From: Pseudoflavonifractor sp. An44
GTDB taxonomy: Bacteria > Bacillota > Clostridia > Oscillospirales > Oscillospiraceae
DNA length: 64,000 nucleotides
Assembly: GCF_002161675.1 (NCBI RefSeq)
Contig: NZ_NFIH01000010.1
Coordinates: 32,041-96,040 of the forward strand
Reading direction: 5' to 3'
Below the pieces are notes generated by a model that worked only from the letters and a program-made list of their open reading frames with translations, searched no databases and was not told the origin of the DNA. A program made the position numbers and the translations under genes. Position 1 is the stretch's first letter. Each line of letters begins with the position of its first letter. Below are positions 24,588-36,641 of this stretch, piece by piece.

Positions 24588-24728
24588 CTGCGCATCCCTG
24601 CACATGAGGCGGCTGTTCCGACCAAAGTCGGTCAGAGCCGGAGGGGCTGCCTGATGTGCGGACGGGGCGAACACATCATGCGAGGCCACGAACCCCTGTG
24701 CCTCGCCAACAAATACGGAGGGGATTCT

Positions 24729-25715
24729 ATGCGAAATTTTATCATCAAGCGCGTACTATTATCAGTAGTCATTCTATTTTTCGTAGCATTCATTATTTAT
24801 ACACTGCTGCGCTGTCTGCCCAGCTCCTACGTGGAGACCATGGCTCGTCAGCTGGCTATGGCCCCCGGCGCCAAGCCTTATGAGGAGTGGGTGGCACAGC
24901 TCAACGCCCAATATGGTTTGGATTTGCCGCTGATCCCTGGTTTCTTCCACCAGCTGGGCAACATCCTGACCGGTAACTTCGGCGACAGCTGGAAGTACAC
25001 CGTGCCTGTCATGGAGAAATTCACCAGCGTGATTTGGATTTCTTTTGTGATGGGCGGAATTGCCTTTATTTTACAGCTGATTGTTGCCATTCCTCTGGGC
25101 GTTATCGCCGCCACCCGTCAGTACTCCAAGGCCGACTACGCCATCAGCGTGTTCGCTCTGGCTGGTATCTCTCTGCCCACCTTCTTCTTTGCCACTCTGC
25201 TGAAGCTGGTGTTCTGCGTGAAGCTGGGCTGGTTTGATTTGGGCGGCCTGACGGGACGTGACTTCCTGCAGTTGGATGCCATGGGGCAGTTCTTGGATAT
25301 TGCCCATCATATGGTGCTTCCCATTGTTACCCTGGTGGTGGTGTCTGTGGGCTCGCTCATGCGTTATACCCGTACCAACATGCTGGAAGTGCTCAACTCC
25401 GACTATATCCGCACGGCCCGTGCCAAGGGCCTGAGCGAGAAGAAGGTCATCTATCATCACGCCTTCCGCAACACCCTGATTCCTCTGGTCACCATCGTGG
25501 GTGGCTCTCTGCCCGGCCTGTTTGCCGGTGCTCTGATTACCGAGACTCTGTACTCCATCCAGGGCATTGGTTACACCTCTTATACGGCCATGACTGCCGG
25601 TGACATTCCCTTCTCTATGTTCTACCTGCTGTTTATGGCTGTGCTGACTCTGGCCGGCAACCTGATTTCCGACATTCTGTACGCTGTGGTTGACCCCCGC
25701 GTACGTATCGCTTAA
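24729..25715 (+). CDS. oppB: Oligopeptide ABC transporter permease
   Basis: Protein of 328 aa with six membrane helices. The OppB/DppB layout starts IIKRVLLSVVILFFVAFIIY. The cytoplasmic EAA-like loop is YIRTARAKGLSEKKVIYHHA, followed by RNTLIPLVTIVG. The start ATG 24729 follows GGAGGGG; the preceding 200 bp lacks coding signals. Forms the membrane channel with OppC. Confidence 0.95.
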   Translation: MRNFIIKRVLLSVVILFFVAFIIYTLLRCLPSSYVETMARQLAMAPGAKPYEEWVAQLNAQYGLDLPLIPGFFHQLGNILTGNFGDSWKYTVPVMEKFTSVIWISFVMGGIAFILQLIVAIPLGVIAATRQYSKADYAISVFALAGISLPTFFFATLLKLVFCVKLGWFDLGGLTGRDFLQLDAMGQFLDIAHHMVLPIVTLVVVSVGSLMRYTRTNMLEVLNSDYIRTARAKGLSEKKVIYHHAFRNTLIPLVTIVGGSLPGLFAGALITETLYSIQGIGYTSYTAMTAGDIPFSMFYLLFMAVLTLAGNLISDILYAVVDPRVRIA

Positions 25716-25731
25716 GAAAGGAGGCGCTTTC

Positions 25732-27282
<1,551 letters not shown>

Positions 27283-27298
27283 GAGAGGAGGAGAGACA

Positions 27299-28456
27299 AT
27301 GGCTAAGAAAAAAGCAGAAGGCTATCTCTCCGGCCGGGAGGCCCGGCGCATTGCCAAGGAAAACCGCCGGATCACCAACGCCTTTGAGAAACAGCGTAAG
27401 CGTAAAAACGTGCCGGAGAGTGAGTACCTCACCCAGATGGCCGATCCCAATAACGCCGTGGAGTTTGATAACCTCCACACCTACTTCTACACCGACGCCG
27501 GTGTGGTTAAGAGCGTGGATGGCGTGTCCTTCGAAGTGCCCATCGGTAAGACCGTGGGCGTGGTGGGCGAGTCCGGCTGCGGTAAGTCTGTCACCAGCCT
27601 GTCCCTGATGCAGCTGCTCCAGCGGCCCCAGGGCCAGGTGGTGGAAGGCGCGATCCGCCTGAACATGGGCGACAAGGCCTATGACGTGACCAAGATGCCC
27701 AACGAGCAGATGCAGAAGATCCGTGGCAACTACGTGTCCATGATCTTCCAGGAGCCTATGACCAGTCTGAACCCCGTGTTCCGCATCGGTGAGCAGGTGG
27801 ACGAGGTCATCGCCCTGCACCACGGTGAGGGCAAGACCAAGGAGGACATCAAGAACCGCACCATCGAGTTGCTGGAGATGGTGGGCATCGCCAACAGCCA
27901 GGGCGTGTATCAGATGTTCCCCCACGAGCTGTCCGGTGGTATGCGCCAGCGTGTGTGTATCGCCATGGCTCTGGCTTGCAGCCCCAAGGTGATCATCGCA
28001 GACGAGCCCACCACTGCTCTGGACGTGACCATCCAGGCCCAGGTGCTGGACCTGCTGCGCAACCTGAAGAATAAGATCAACTCCTCCATCATGTTCATCA
28101 CCCACGACCTGGGTGTCATCGCTGAAATGGCCGACTACGTGGTGGTCATGTACGCCGGTCGCGTGGTGGAGAAGGGTACCGTCCATGAGATCTTCTCCAA
28201 CCCCGCCCATCCCTACACCATCGGCCTGATGGCCTCCAAGCCTGTGGTGGGCAAGAAGATCGACAAGCTCTATTCCATCCCCGGCAAGGTGCCCAACCCC
28301 ATTGATATGCCCAACTACTGCTACTTCAAGGACCGCTGTGAGATGTGTGTGCCCGGCTGTGAGGGCGAGTACCCCTGCAAGGTGCAGCTCAGCCCCACTC
28401 ACTTTGTGTCCTGCTATCGCTACTATGACAACAAGAACCAGGGAGGTGAGGGCTGA
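27299..28456 (+). CDS. oppD: Oligopeptide ABC transporter ATP-binding protein
   Basis: Protein of 385 aa. Walker A is [14 protein letters not shown] (~97), the signature is [15 protein letters not shown], Walker B is [12 protein letters not shown] and the switch histidine is in FITHDLGV. An extra basic N-terminal stretch (~40 residues) precedes the domain. The C-terminal oligopeptide-transporter tail carries the cysteine cluster [14 protein letters not shown], as in OppD/DppD. Its stop overlaps the ATG of oppF (TGATG). Confidence 0.95.
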   Translation: MAKKKAEGYLSGREARRIAKENRRITNAFEKQRKRKNVPESEYLTQMADPNNAVEFDNLHTYFYTDAGVVKSVDGVSFEVPIGKTVGVVGESGCGKSVTSLSLMQLLQRPQGQVVEGAIRLNMGDKAYDVTKMPNEQMQKIRGNYVSMIFQEPMTSLNPVFRIGEQVDEVIALHHGEGKTKEDIKNRTIELLEMVGIANSQGVYQMFPHELSGGMRQRVCIAMALACSPKVIIADEPTTALDVTIQAQVLDLLRNLKNKINSSIMFITHDLGVIAEMADYVVVMYAGRVVEKGTVHEIFSNPAHPYTIGLMASKPVVGKKIDKLYSIPGKVPNPIDMPNYCYFKDRCEMCVPGCEGEYPCKVQLSPTHFVSCYRYYDNKNQGGEG

Positions 28457-29484
28457 TGTCTGACAAGAAAAGCGTAATTGCCAAGGGCGACTTCACCCCC
28501 GTGGAGTACGATCCCCAGTACATTCTCCAGGTCAACCACCTGAAGAAGTACTTCCCCATCAAGGGCGGCATGGTCAGCAAGACCGTGGGCCACGTCAAGG
28601 CCGTGGACGGCGTCACCTTCAACCTCAAGCGTGGTACCACCATGGGTCTGGTGGGCGAGTCCGGCTGTGGTAAGACCACCACCGGCCGCACCATCCTCCG
28701 TCTGGCGGGGGAGAAGACCGACGGTCAGGTGCTCTTCAACGGCAAAGAGATCTACGACATGAGCCCCAAGGAGCTGCGGGCTCTGCGTACCAAGATGCAG
28801 ATCATCTTCCAGGACCCCTTCTCCAGCCTGTCCCCCCGTCTGCCCGTGGGTGAGATCATCGGCGAGGCTGTGCGGGAGCACAAGCTGGTGAGCAAGGCCG
28901 AGTACAATGACTACATCGACAAGGTCATGGACAACTGCGGTCTGCAGCCTTTCCACAAGGCCCGCTATCCCCACGAGTTCTCCGGCGGTCAGCGTCAGCG
29001 TATCTGCATTGCCCGTGCTCTGGCTCTGAACCCTGAGTTTGTGGTGTGTGACGAGCCTGTGTCTGCTCTGGACGTGTCCATTCAGGCCCAGATCATCAAC
29101 CTGCTCAAGGACCTGCAGGACCAGTACAACCTGACCTATCTGTTCATCTCCCACGACCTGTCTGTGGTGGAGCACATCTCTGACTCCGTGGGCGTGATGT
29201 ACCTGGGCAACCTGGTGGAGTACGGCGATACGGAGGATATCTTCCGCAACCCGCTGCACCCCTACACCAAGGCTCTGTTCTCCGCCATCCCCGTGCCCGA
29301 CCCCAACGCCAAGATGAACCGTATTGTGCTGGAGGGCTCCATTCCCTCTCCCGCCAATCCCCCCAGCGGTTGTAAGTTCCACACCCGCTGCCCCTATGCC
29401 ACCGAGCGATGCAAGGTGGAGGCTCCCTGCCAGCGTGAGGTGGAGCCCGGCCACTACGTGGTCTGCCACCTCTTCGACAAGTAA
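28456..29484 (+). CDS. oppF: Oligopeptide ABC transporter ATP-binding protein
   Basis: Protein of 342 aa. Walker A is [15 protein letters not shown], the signature is [15 protein letters not shown], Walker B is [12 protein letters not shown] and the H-loop is FISHDLSV. The C-terminal tail is [14 protein letters not shown]. Pairs with OppD to power peptide import. Starts on the last base of the oppD stop. The next small gene begins 3 bases after its stop. Confidence 0.95.
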   Translation: MSDKKSVIAKGDFTPVEYDPQYILQVNHLKKYFPIKGGMVSKTVGHVKAVDGVTFNLKRGTTMGLVGESGCGKTTTGRTILRLAGEKTDGQVLFNGKEIYDMSPKELRALRTKMQIIFQDPFSSLSPRLPVGEIIGEAVREHKLVSKAEYNDYIDKVMDNCGLQPFHKARYPHEFSGGQRQRICIARALALNPEFVVCDEPVSALDVSIQAQIINLLKDLQDQYNLTYLFISHDLSVVEHISDSVGVMYLGNLVEYGDTEDIFRNPLHPYTKALFSAIPVPDPNAKMNRIVLEGSIPSPANPPSGCKFHTRCPYATERCKVEAPCQREVEPGHYVVCHLFDK

Positions 29485-29487
29485 GAT

Positions 29488-29781
29488 ATGGCACGTAAGC
29501 CAAAGAAATACGAGGACGATGACGGCCGCGTGATCGCGGATATGAGCGGCCTGTCCCGTCCGTCCCTGTTCCGGCCAGGTCGGCCGGACAGCAGGGAATC
29601 CCGGCCCCCGGAGCCCATGGAACAGGAGCGTGAGGAGCGCCCCTGGGAGGACACCGGAATGAGCCGGGAGGACCGAAGAGCCTACATCTGGGCGGCCATG
29701 AAAGCAGCTTTGTCCATGGCGGCGATTTACATCGTTGCCTTCGGGCTGTTGATTGCTCTGATGATATGGCTTTGGAATTAA
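29488..29781 (+). CDS. Small tail-anchored membrane protein after oppF
   Basis: 97 aa. Residues 1-68 are highly charged and proline/arginine rich (RPSLFRPGRPDSRESRPPEP), with a single C-terminal membrane helix (~72-96). It is the last gene of the opp operon, before a strong terminator. No known family; it could be an accessory of the transporter or simply a passenger. Confidence 0.7.
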   Translation: MARKPKKYEDDDGRVIADMSGLSRPSLFRPGRPDSRESRPPEPMEQEREERPWEDTGMSREDRRAYIWAAMKAALSMAAIYIVAFGLLIALMIWLWN

Positions 29782-29788
29782 TGAAAAT

Positions 29789-29827
29789 AGAGAGCTCTCC
29801 GGTGTTGCCGGAGAGCTCTCTGCTTTT
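29789..29827 (+). terminator. Terminator of the opp operon
   Basis: 14-bp stem AGAGAGCTCTCCGG/CCGGAGAGCTCTCT with loop TGTTG and a short T run. Confidence 0.88.
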
Positions 29828-29892
29828 CTTGGAAAATCTGGTTGACCTCAGGGGCAGGAATGGGTATGATGGAGAAAAGGAGGCACAAGGCC

Positions 29893-30627
29893 ATGAATGA
29901 CATTGAAACTTTGAGACACTGGGTAGAGGAGAGCGAGAACATCGTCTTTTTCGGAGGCGCAGGGGTGTCCACCGAGAGCGGTATTCCCGACTTCCGGTCC
30001 CAGGATGGACTATATCATCAGCACTACGACCTGCCGCCGGAGACCATTCTCAGCCACGACTATTTCATGTCCCACACCCAGGAATTTTATCGGTTCTATC
30101 GGGACAAAATGCTGTGTCTGGACGTGCAGCCCAACGCCGCCCATTTGGCGCTGGCCAAGCTGGAACGGCTGGGCAAGCTGAAGGCGGTGGTGACTCAGAA
30201 CATCGACGGACTGCACCAGAAGGCAGGCAGCCAGCGGGTCTATGAGCTCCACGGCTCGGTCTACCGCAACTACTGCATGTCCTGTGGGGCCTCGTACCCG
30301 GTGGAGAAGATTGCAGCAGGGGAGGGGATTCCCCGCTGTCCCCACTGCGGCGGTATCATCAAGCCGGATGTGGTGCTCTATCAGGAGGGGCTGGACCAGC
30401 GCACCATCCGAGGCGCTGTGGAGGCCATCGCCAATGCCGATTTGCTCATTGTGGGCGGTACCTCTCTGGTGGTGTATCCGGCGGCGGGACTGCTGGAGTA
30501 TTTCCGGGGCCGTCACCTGGTCCTCATCAACCGGGATGCCACCAGCTATGACCAGCGGGCGGATCTGGTGATTCGCCAGTCCATTGGGGGCGTGCTGGAG
30601 GAGGCCTGTGCCCATCTGGAGACTTGA
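29893..30627 (+). CDS. Sir2-family NAD-dependent protein deacylase
   Basis: Protein of 244 aa. NAD-binding motifs are GAGVSTESGIPDFRS and TQNIDGLHQKAGS, the catalytic His is in ELHGSV, and the zinc cysteines are in YCMSCGASY and CPHCGG. The C-terminal half has IVGGTSLVVYPAAGL. Removes acyl groups from lysines using NAD+. ATG 29893 is chosen for AAGGAGG 10 bases upstream; in-frame ATGs upstream lack a site. Confidence 0.95.
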   Translation: MNDIETLRHWVEESENIVFFGGAGVSTESGIPDFRSQDGLYHQHYDLPPETILSHDYFMSHTQEFYRFYRDKMLCLDVQPNAAHLALAKLERLGKLKAVVTQNIDGLHQKAGSQRVYELHGSVYRNYCMSCGASYPVEKIAAGEGIPRCPHCGGIIKPDVVLYQEGLDQRTIRGAVEAIANADLLIVGGTSLVVYPAAGLLEYFRGRHLVLINRDATSYDQRADLVIRQSIGGVLEEACAHLET

Positions 30628-30652
30628 AAGAATAGTAAAAATCAGGTATAAT
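30624..30652 (+). promoter_or_regulatory. Promoter of the DegV gene
   Basis: TTGAAA (30624-30629), 17-bp spacer, perfect TATAAT (30647-30652). The -35 overlaps the end of the sirtuin gene. Confidence 0.7.
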
Positions 30653-30689
30653 ATCCTTTATCTTGACTGCTGGAAAAGGAGACAGGCCA

Positions 30690-31559
30690 ATGAAGCGGAC
30701 AGTTGCCGTGATGACGGACAGCAATAGCGGAATCAGCGTAGAAGAGGGGAAAAAGATGGGGGTGTACGTCATTCCCATGCCCATTAACATGGATGGAAAG
30801 GTCTACTATGAGGGATTGGACCTGAGCCAGGACTACTTCTATCAGCGCATGGCAGCAGGGGCGGAGATGTTTACCTCCCAGCCCTCCCCGGCGGACACTC
30901 TGGAGCTGTGGAATCGGATTCTCCGGGGCTATGACCAGCTGGTGTATATCCCCATGTCTGCGGGCCTGAGCAGCACCTATGCCACCGCTCGGATGATGGC
31001 CGATGACTATCAGGGCCGGGTGCAGGTGGTGGATAACCGGCGTATCTCTGTGACCCAGTACCATGCGGTGCTGGATGCCCTGGCCATGGCAGAGCAGGGC
31101 ATGGACGCAGCTTCCATTCGCCGTACCTTGGAGGAGCAGGCAGCAGACGCCAGCATTTTCCTCATGGTGGATACCTTGAAATATCTGCGCCGGGGTGGTC
31201 GTGTGTCCGGGGTAGAGGCCTTTGCCGGAGCCATGCTGAACATTAAGCCCGTGCTCACCGTTGCCGGAGACAAGTTGGAGGCGGTGGGCAAGGTGCGTGG
31301 GGCCAAGGCCGCCCGTCAGATGATGCTGGAGAAGCTGCGAGCGGACATGGAGGGACGGTTAAAGGCCCTCCACGACAGCGGCCACCTGCAAGTGAAAATT
31401 GCCTGTAGCCGGGTGCCTGATCAACTGCGGGAAGAGTGGGTAGACCAGGTGCAGCAGTACTTCTATCTGGACTATCCGGTGGAGTGCGCAGACCTGACTC
31501 TCTCAGTGGCCTGTCACACCGGACCCGGTGTGCTGGGCGTGGGAGCGGTACGTGTATAA
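30690..31559 (+). CDS. DegV family fatty-acid-binding protein
   Basis: Protein of 289 aa. The N-terminal DegV domain has VAVMTDSNSGIS, VIPMPINMDGKVYYEGLDL, FTSQPSPADTLELW and the glycine-rich IPMSAGLSSTYATARM. The C-terminal domain has YLRRGGRVSGVEAFAGAMLNIKPVL. Members bind fatty acids (FakB type) for phosphorylation by FakA. ATG 30690 follows AAAAGGAG. Monocistronic with its own promoter and a terminator after it. Confidence 0.92.
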   Translation: MKRTVAVMTDSNSGISVEEGKKMGVYVIPMPINMDGKVYYEGLDLSQDYFYQRMAAGAEMFTSQPSPADTLELWNRILRGYDQLVYIPMSAGLSSTYATARMMADDYQGRVQVVDNRRISVTQYHAVLDALAMAEQGMDAASIRRTLEEQAADASIFLMVDTLKYLRRGGRVSGVEAFAGAMLNIKPVLTVAGDKLEAVGKVRGAKAARQMMLEKLRADMEGRLKALHDSGHLQVKIACSRVPDQLREEWVDQVQQYFYLDYPVECADLTLSVACHTGPGVLGVGAVRV

Positions 31560-31570
31560 ATCATGTGAAA

Positions 31571-31597
31571 AAGCGGCGGAGCCATGCTCCGCCGCTT
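31571..31597. terminator. Hairpin between convergent genes
   Basis: 11-bp stem AAGCGGCGGAG/CTCCGCCGCTT with loop CCATG. Probably a terminator for DegV and for the convergent acetyltransferase gene. Confidence 0.7.
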
Positions 31598-31604
31598 GTG
31601 TCGT

Positions 31605-32168
31605 TTATAGGGTGGTCGTGTACCGTAAATCCACGCACACGGTGTCGTGGGGGAAGGGGATATCCTGATGGGTGCCGTCCCAAGAAAAGCCGTGGCGGGC
31701 GTAAAAACGCCGAGCGCCTTGGTTTTCCCGCAGCACAAACACATAGGCCTGCTGGAAGCCGTCCGCTTTCAGCTGCTCCTTGGCCCGGTCCATGAGCAGG
31801 CTTCCATACCCTTTGCCAGTTTCCTGGGGATGGGTATAGAAGGAGATGACCTCTCCCCAGCCCTCATAGCCAGAGGCGTCAAAGTGCACCTGCATGCCTC
31901 CGCCGTGGTTCTGATTGCCAATGCGGGCAGGCCCGCAGGTGATGCAGCCCACAGGGGTGTCGTCCCGATAGAGGAGAAACCCGTGGTGGCGAGGGGTTCT
32001 GGCGTAGTGGGCAAAGGTGTCCACCCAGCGGGTGGGGGTGATGTGCTCTTCCATCCAGTCCAGAGGCACAGCCTCCTGATAGGCGGCCCACCAGCCCAGA
32101 GCGTGGATTTCGCTCATGGCGGCGAAGTGAGCCGGGGTGGATGCCTCTACAATGGTGAGCTGTGGCAT
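31605..32168 (-). CDS. GNAT family N-acetyltransferase
   Basis: Protein of 187 aa with a GNAT fold. The acetyl-CoA loop is HPQETGKGYGSLLMDRAKEQ (~110-130) and the C-terminal strand is YVFVLRENQGARRFYARHGF. The N-terminal half has HALGWWAAYQEAVPLDW, typical of general GNATs of unknown substrate. The ribosome site AAGGAG lies 9 bases before the ATG. Last gene of a leftward group with the dehydratase-related genes; a link to them is not evident. Confidence 0.88.
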   Translation of the reverse strand: MPQLTIVEASTPAHFAAMSEIHALGWWAAYQEAVPLDWMEEHITPTRWVDTFAHYARTPRHHGFLLYRDDTPVGCITCGPARIGNQNHGGGMQVHFDASGYEGWGEVISFYTHPQETGKGYGSLLMDRAKEQLKADGFQQAYVFVLRENQGARRFYARHGFSWDGTHQDIPFPHDTVCVDLRYTTTL

Positions 32169-32183
32169 GGGAATCGGCTCCTT

Positions 32184-33494
<1,311 letters not shown>

Positions 33495-33530
33495 GTTGTT
33501 TTCTCCTTTCGGAACTTGGTCCAGGGGACA

Positions 33531-36470
33531 TCAGACCTGGTTCTGGTCCCGCTCCTCCATGGCGGCCATGAGAGAACGCACACGGATGCGGACAGCGCCC
33601 AGGTTGCTGATGTCGTCGATTTTCAGCTGGGTGTACAGCTTGCCGCCCTCTTCCAGGATGGAGCGCACCTCGTCCCCGGTGATGGCATCGGTGCCGCAGC
33701 CGAAGCTTACCAGCTGAATCAGCTGCATGTCCGGCTGGGTGCACACGTACCGGGCGGCGTTGTACATCCGGGACTGGAAGGTCCACTGATTGAGCACCTT
33801 CCGGGGGGCATAGTCCTCGTGATAGGCCACGGCGTCCTCGCTGACCAGCACAAAGCCAAAGGAGGTGATCAGGTCGTTGATGCCGTGGTTGATCTCCGGG
33901 TCAATGTGGTAGGGACGACCAGCCATGACGATGATGGGACGGCCCTCAGCCCGGGCCTTGTCGATGTAGGACTGGCCCACTGCCCGGATTTCCTGCTTGT
34001 ACAGGTCGTAGGCCTGGTAGGCGGCCCGGATGGCGTGGACCACCTCTCGGCGGGGAATGCCGAAGGTGTCCGAGAACCACTGGGAGCCGATGCGCTCATA
34101 GTCCTTCTGGCGGTGTAGTCCGGCATAGGGGTAGAGGAACCGGGTCTTTTTCAGGTCGGGCACGTTGGCGGCCAGCAACTCGGGATAGTAGGCCACCACC
34201 GGGCAGTTGTAGTTGTTGTCCGAGGTCTTCTCATCGAAGTTGTAGGACATGCAGGGGTAGAAGATGGCATCCACTCCGGCTTCCACCAGAGCCTGCACGT
34301 GGCCGTGGAGAAGCTTGGCGGGATAGCACACGGTGTCCGAGGGGATGGTGCGCTGGCCCTTGATGTACAGCTTGCGGGAGGACTCGGGGGAGAGCACCAC
34401 CTCGAAGTTGAGGCGGGTGAACAGCTCAAACCAGAAGGGCAGGTTCTCATACATGTTCAGCCCAAAGGGGATGCCGATGCGGCCTCGGGAGCCGTTGCCG
34501 AAGCCCTTGCCCTCCATGGAGCGGAGCTTGCGGTACTTGTAGTTGTACAGATCGGGCAGTTCCACCTTCTCCTTGCCCAAGGGGCGGGAACAGCGGTTGC
34601 CGGAGATGAATCGGCGGCCGCCGTCAAAGGTGTTGACGGTGAGGGAGCAGTGGTTGGTGCACAGGTTGCAGGTCACCGGCTTGGCGGTGTGGGTGAAGTT
34701 CTCCAGCGCCTCAGGGCCCAGCAGGGTGGACTTCTCCAGGTGCAGGTTGCGGGCGGCCAGAGCGGCGCCGAAGGCGCCCATGATGCCCGAGATGGTGGGA
34801 CGGGTCACGTCCCGCTTTAGCTCCTGCTCAAAGGCCCGGAGCACGGCGTCGTTGTAGAAGGTGCCGCCCTGGACCACGATGTGCTTGCCCAGGTCGTCGG
34901 CGCTGGCGGCGCGGATAACCTTATACACGGCGTTTTTCACGATGGAGATGGACAGACCAGCTGAGATCTCCTCCACGCTGGCCCCGTCCTTTTGGGCCTG
35001 CTTCACCGAGGAGTTCATAAACACGGTGCATCGGGAGCCCAGGTTCACCGGGCGCTGGGCAAACAGGCCCATCTTGGCAAAGTCCGCAATGGAGTAGCCC
35101 AGGGCTTTGGCGAAGGTCTCGATGAAGGAGCCGCAGCCGGAGGAACAGGCCTCGTTGAGCATGATGGAGTCCACGGCCCCGTTGCGGATTTTAAAGCACT
35201 TCATGTCCTGGCCGCCGATGTCGATGATAAAGTCCACATCGGGGTTGAAGTGGGCGGCGGCGCGGTAGTGGGCCACCGTCTCTACCAGCCCTAAGTCACA
35301 GTTAAAGGCGTTTTTGATGAGGTCCTCACCGTAACCCGTCACCGCAGAGCCCTTGATGGTAATGCGGTCGCCGCACAGCTTGTAGATTTCCTTGAGCTGG
35401 GGCAGGACCACAGACACCGGGTTGCCCTGGTTGGAGTGGTAGTAGGTGTACAGCAGGCCGCCATCGGGGGCGATGAGGGCCATTTTGGTGGTGGTGGAAC
35501 CGGCGTCAATGCCCAGGTAGGCGTCGCCGGTGTAGGTGTGAATGTCCAGCTGGGGGGGCGTGGAGGCGTTGTGGCGGGCCACAAAGGCGTCGTACTCCTC
35601 CTGAGACTGGAACAGGGGGGGCATGGTGTCCACCACGGTGGTGGCATCCCGGCTCTCCTCCAGCAGCTTCAACAGCTCCTCAAAGGGGCGGGCGGCGTAC
35701 TCCTCCGAGCACAGAGCAGCGCCAATGGCGGCAAAGCAGTCGCCGTCCTTGGGGAAGATGGCGTGCTCCTCGTCCAGCTGGAGGGTCTCCACAAAGCGCT
35801 CCCGCAGGCCCTTTAAGAAGGTGAGGGGGCCGCCCAAAAAGACGATCTTGCCCTTGAGCTCTCTGCCCTGGGTGAGGCCAGCCACAGTCTGGTCCACCAC
35901 CGCCTGGAAGATGGAGGCGGCCACGTCCTCTTTCCGTCCACCCTGGTTGAGGATGGGCTGGATGTCGGACTTGGCAAACACGCCGCACCGGGAGGCGATG
36001 GGGTAGATCTTTTCGTGTTTCAGGGACAGTTCATCCAGCTCATTGACCGTGACGTTCATCAGCGTGGCCATCTGGTCAATGAAGGCTCCGGTACCGCCGG
36101 CGCAGGAGCCGTTCATACGCTCCTCCAAAGCGCCGCCGAAGAAGATGATCTTGGCGTCCTCGCCGCCCAGCTCGATGACGGCGTCCGTGTCGGGAATGTA
36201 GGTGTTCACCGCGGCAGCAGTGGCATATACCTCCTGGACAAAGTCCAGTCCAGCGGCCTTGGCCACGCCCAATCCGGCAGAGCCGGTGATGACCAGCTTC
36301 ACCTCTTTGCCCCGCAGCATATCTTCAATGGAGTGCAGGGTCTCACAGGCCCGTTCCCGGGTCTTGGAATAATGCCGCTCATAAGAGCGGAATAAAACTT
36401 GGTTCTCTTCGTCCAGCACCACCACTTTGACGGTGGTGGAGCCGATATCAATGCCCACTCGCAAACTCAT
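33531..36470 (-). CDS. Acyl-CoA dehydratase activase, double BcrAD/BadFG domain plus DUF2229
   Basis: Protein of 979 aa. It has two ASKHA ATPase domains: ~4-255 (GIDIGSTTVKVVVLD, ELGGEDAKIIFFGG, SCAGGTGAFIDQMA) and ~315-580 (YLGIDAGSTTTKMALIAPDG, DIGGQDMKCF, CSSGCGSFIETFAKALG). A DUF2229-like region follows (~640-975) with RIGIPFGLNMYENLPFWFEL. Activases of this group hydrolyse ATP and pass a low-potential electron to a dehydratase via a cluster at the dimer interface. The start at 36470 follows AAGGTG. First gene of the pair with the HgdB-like gene. Confidence 0.92.
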   Translation of the reverse strand: MSLRVGIDIGSTTVKVVVLDEENQVLFRSYERHYSKTRERACETLHSIEDMLRGKEVKLVITGSAGLGVAKAAGLDFVQEVYATAAAVNTYIPDTDAVIELGGEDAKIIFFGGALEERMNGSCAGGTGAFIDQMATLMNVTVNELDELSLKHEKIYPIASRCGVFAKSDIQPILNQGGRKEDVAASIFQAVVDQTVAGLTQGRELKGKIVFLGGPLTFLKGLRERFVETLQLDEEHAIFPKDGDCFAAIGAALCSEEYAARPFEELLKLLEESRDATTVVDTMPPLFQSQEEYDAFVARHNASTPPQLDIHTYTGDAYLGIDAGSTTTKMALIAPDGGLLYTYYHSNQGNPVSVVLPQLKEIYKLCGDRITIKGSAVTGYGEDLIKNAFNCDLGLVETVAHYRAAAHFNPDVDFIIDIGGQDMKCFKIRNGAVDSIMLNEACSSGCGSFIETFAKALGYSIADFAKMGLFAQRPVNLGSRCTVFMNSSVKQAQKDGASVEEISAGLSISIVKNAVYKVIRAASADDLGKHIVVQGGTFYNDAVLRAFEQELKRDVTRPTISGIMGAFGAALAARNLHLEKSTLLGPEALENFTHTAKPVTCNLCTNHCSLTVNTFDGGRRFISGNRCSRPLGKEKVELPDLYNYKYRKLRSMEGKGFGNGSRGRIGIPFGLNMYENLPFWFELFTRLNFEVVLSPESSRKLYIKGQRTIPSDTVCYPAKLLHGHVQALVEAGVDAIFYPCMSYNFDEKTSDNNYNCPVVAYYPELLAANVPDLKKTRFLYPYAGLHRQKDYERIGSQWFSDTFGIPRREVVHAIRAAYQAYDLYKQEIRAVGQSYIDKARAEGRPIIVMAGRPYHIDPEINHGINDLITSFGFVLVSEDAVAYHEDYAPRKVLNQWTFQSRMYNAARYVCTQPDMQLIQLVSFGCGTDAITGDEVRSILEEGGKLYTQLKIDDISNLGAVRIRVRSLMAAMEERDQNQV

Positions 36471-36592
36471 AATGGCACCTTCCTGAATCAATAAAATAAG
36501 GCAGTACTACTATTATATAAAAGAAGGGGTATGATTTCAATAGCAGGTTCTTGTAACACCGGCGGGATATGGCAAAATTCATCACAACGATA

Positions 36593-36625
36593 ACAGTCCG
36601 CAGCGGGGGGACCGCTGCGGACTGT
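36593..36625 (-). terminator. Strong hairpin after asnB
   Basis: 14-bp perfect stem ACAGTCCGCAGCGG/CCGCTGCGGACTGT with a G-rich loop. There is no clear T run on the minus strand, so termination is likely but not certain. Confidence 0.55.
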
Positions 36626-36641
36626 GGGATATGACGATAGA

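Noticed and set aside
22236..24689. Long open frame of 817 codons on the minus strand opposite oppA
   Set aside because: It is the mirror of a strongly codon-biased gene; composition is Val/Gly/His-rich low complexity, and it has no ribosome site or domain.
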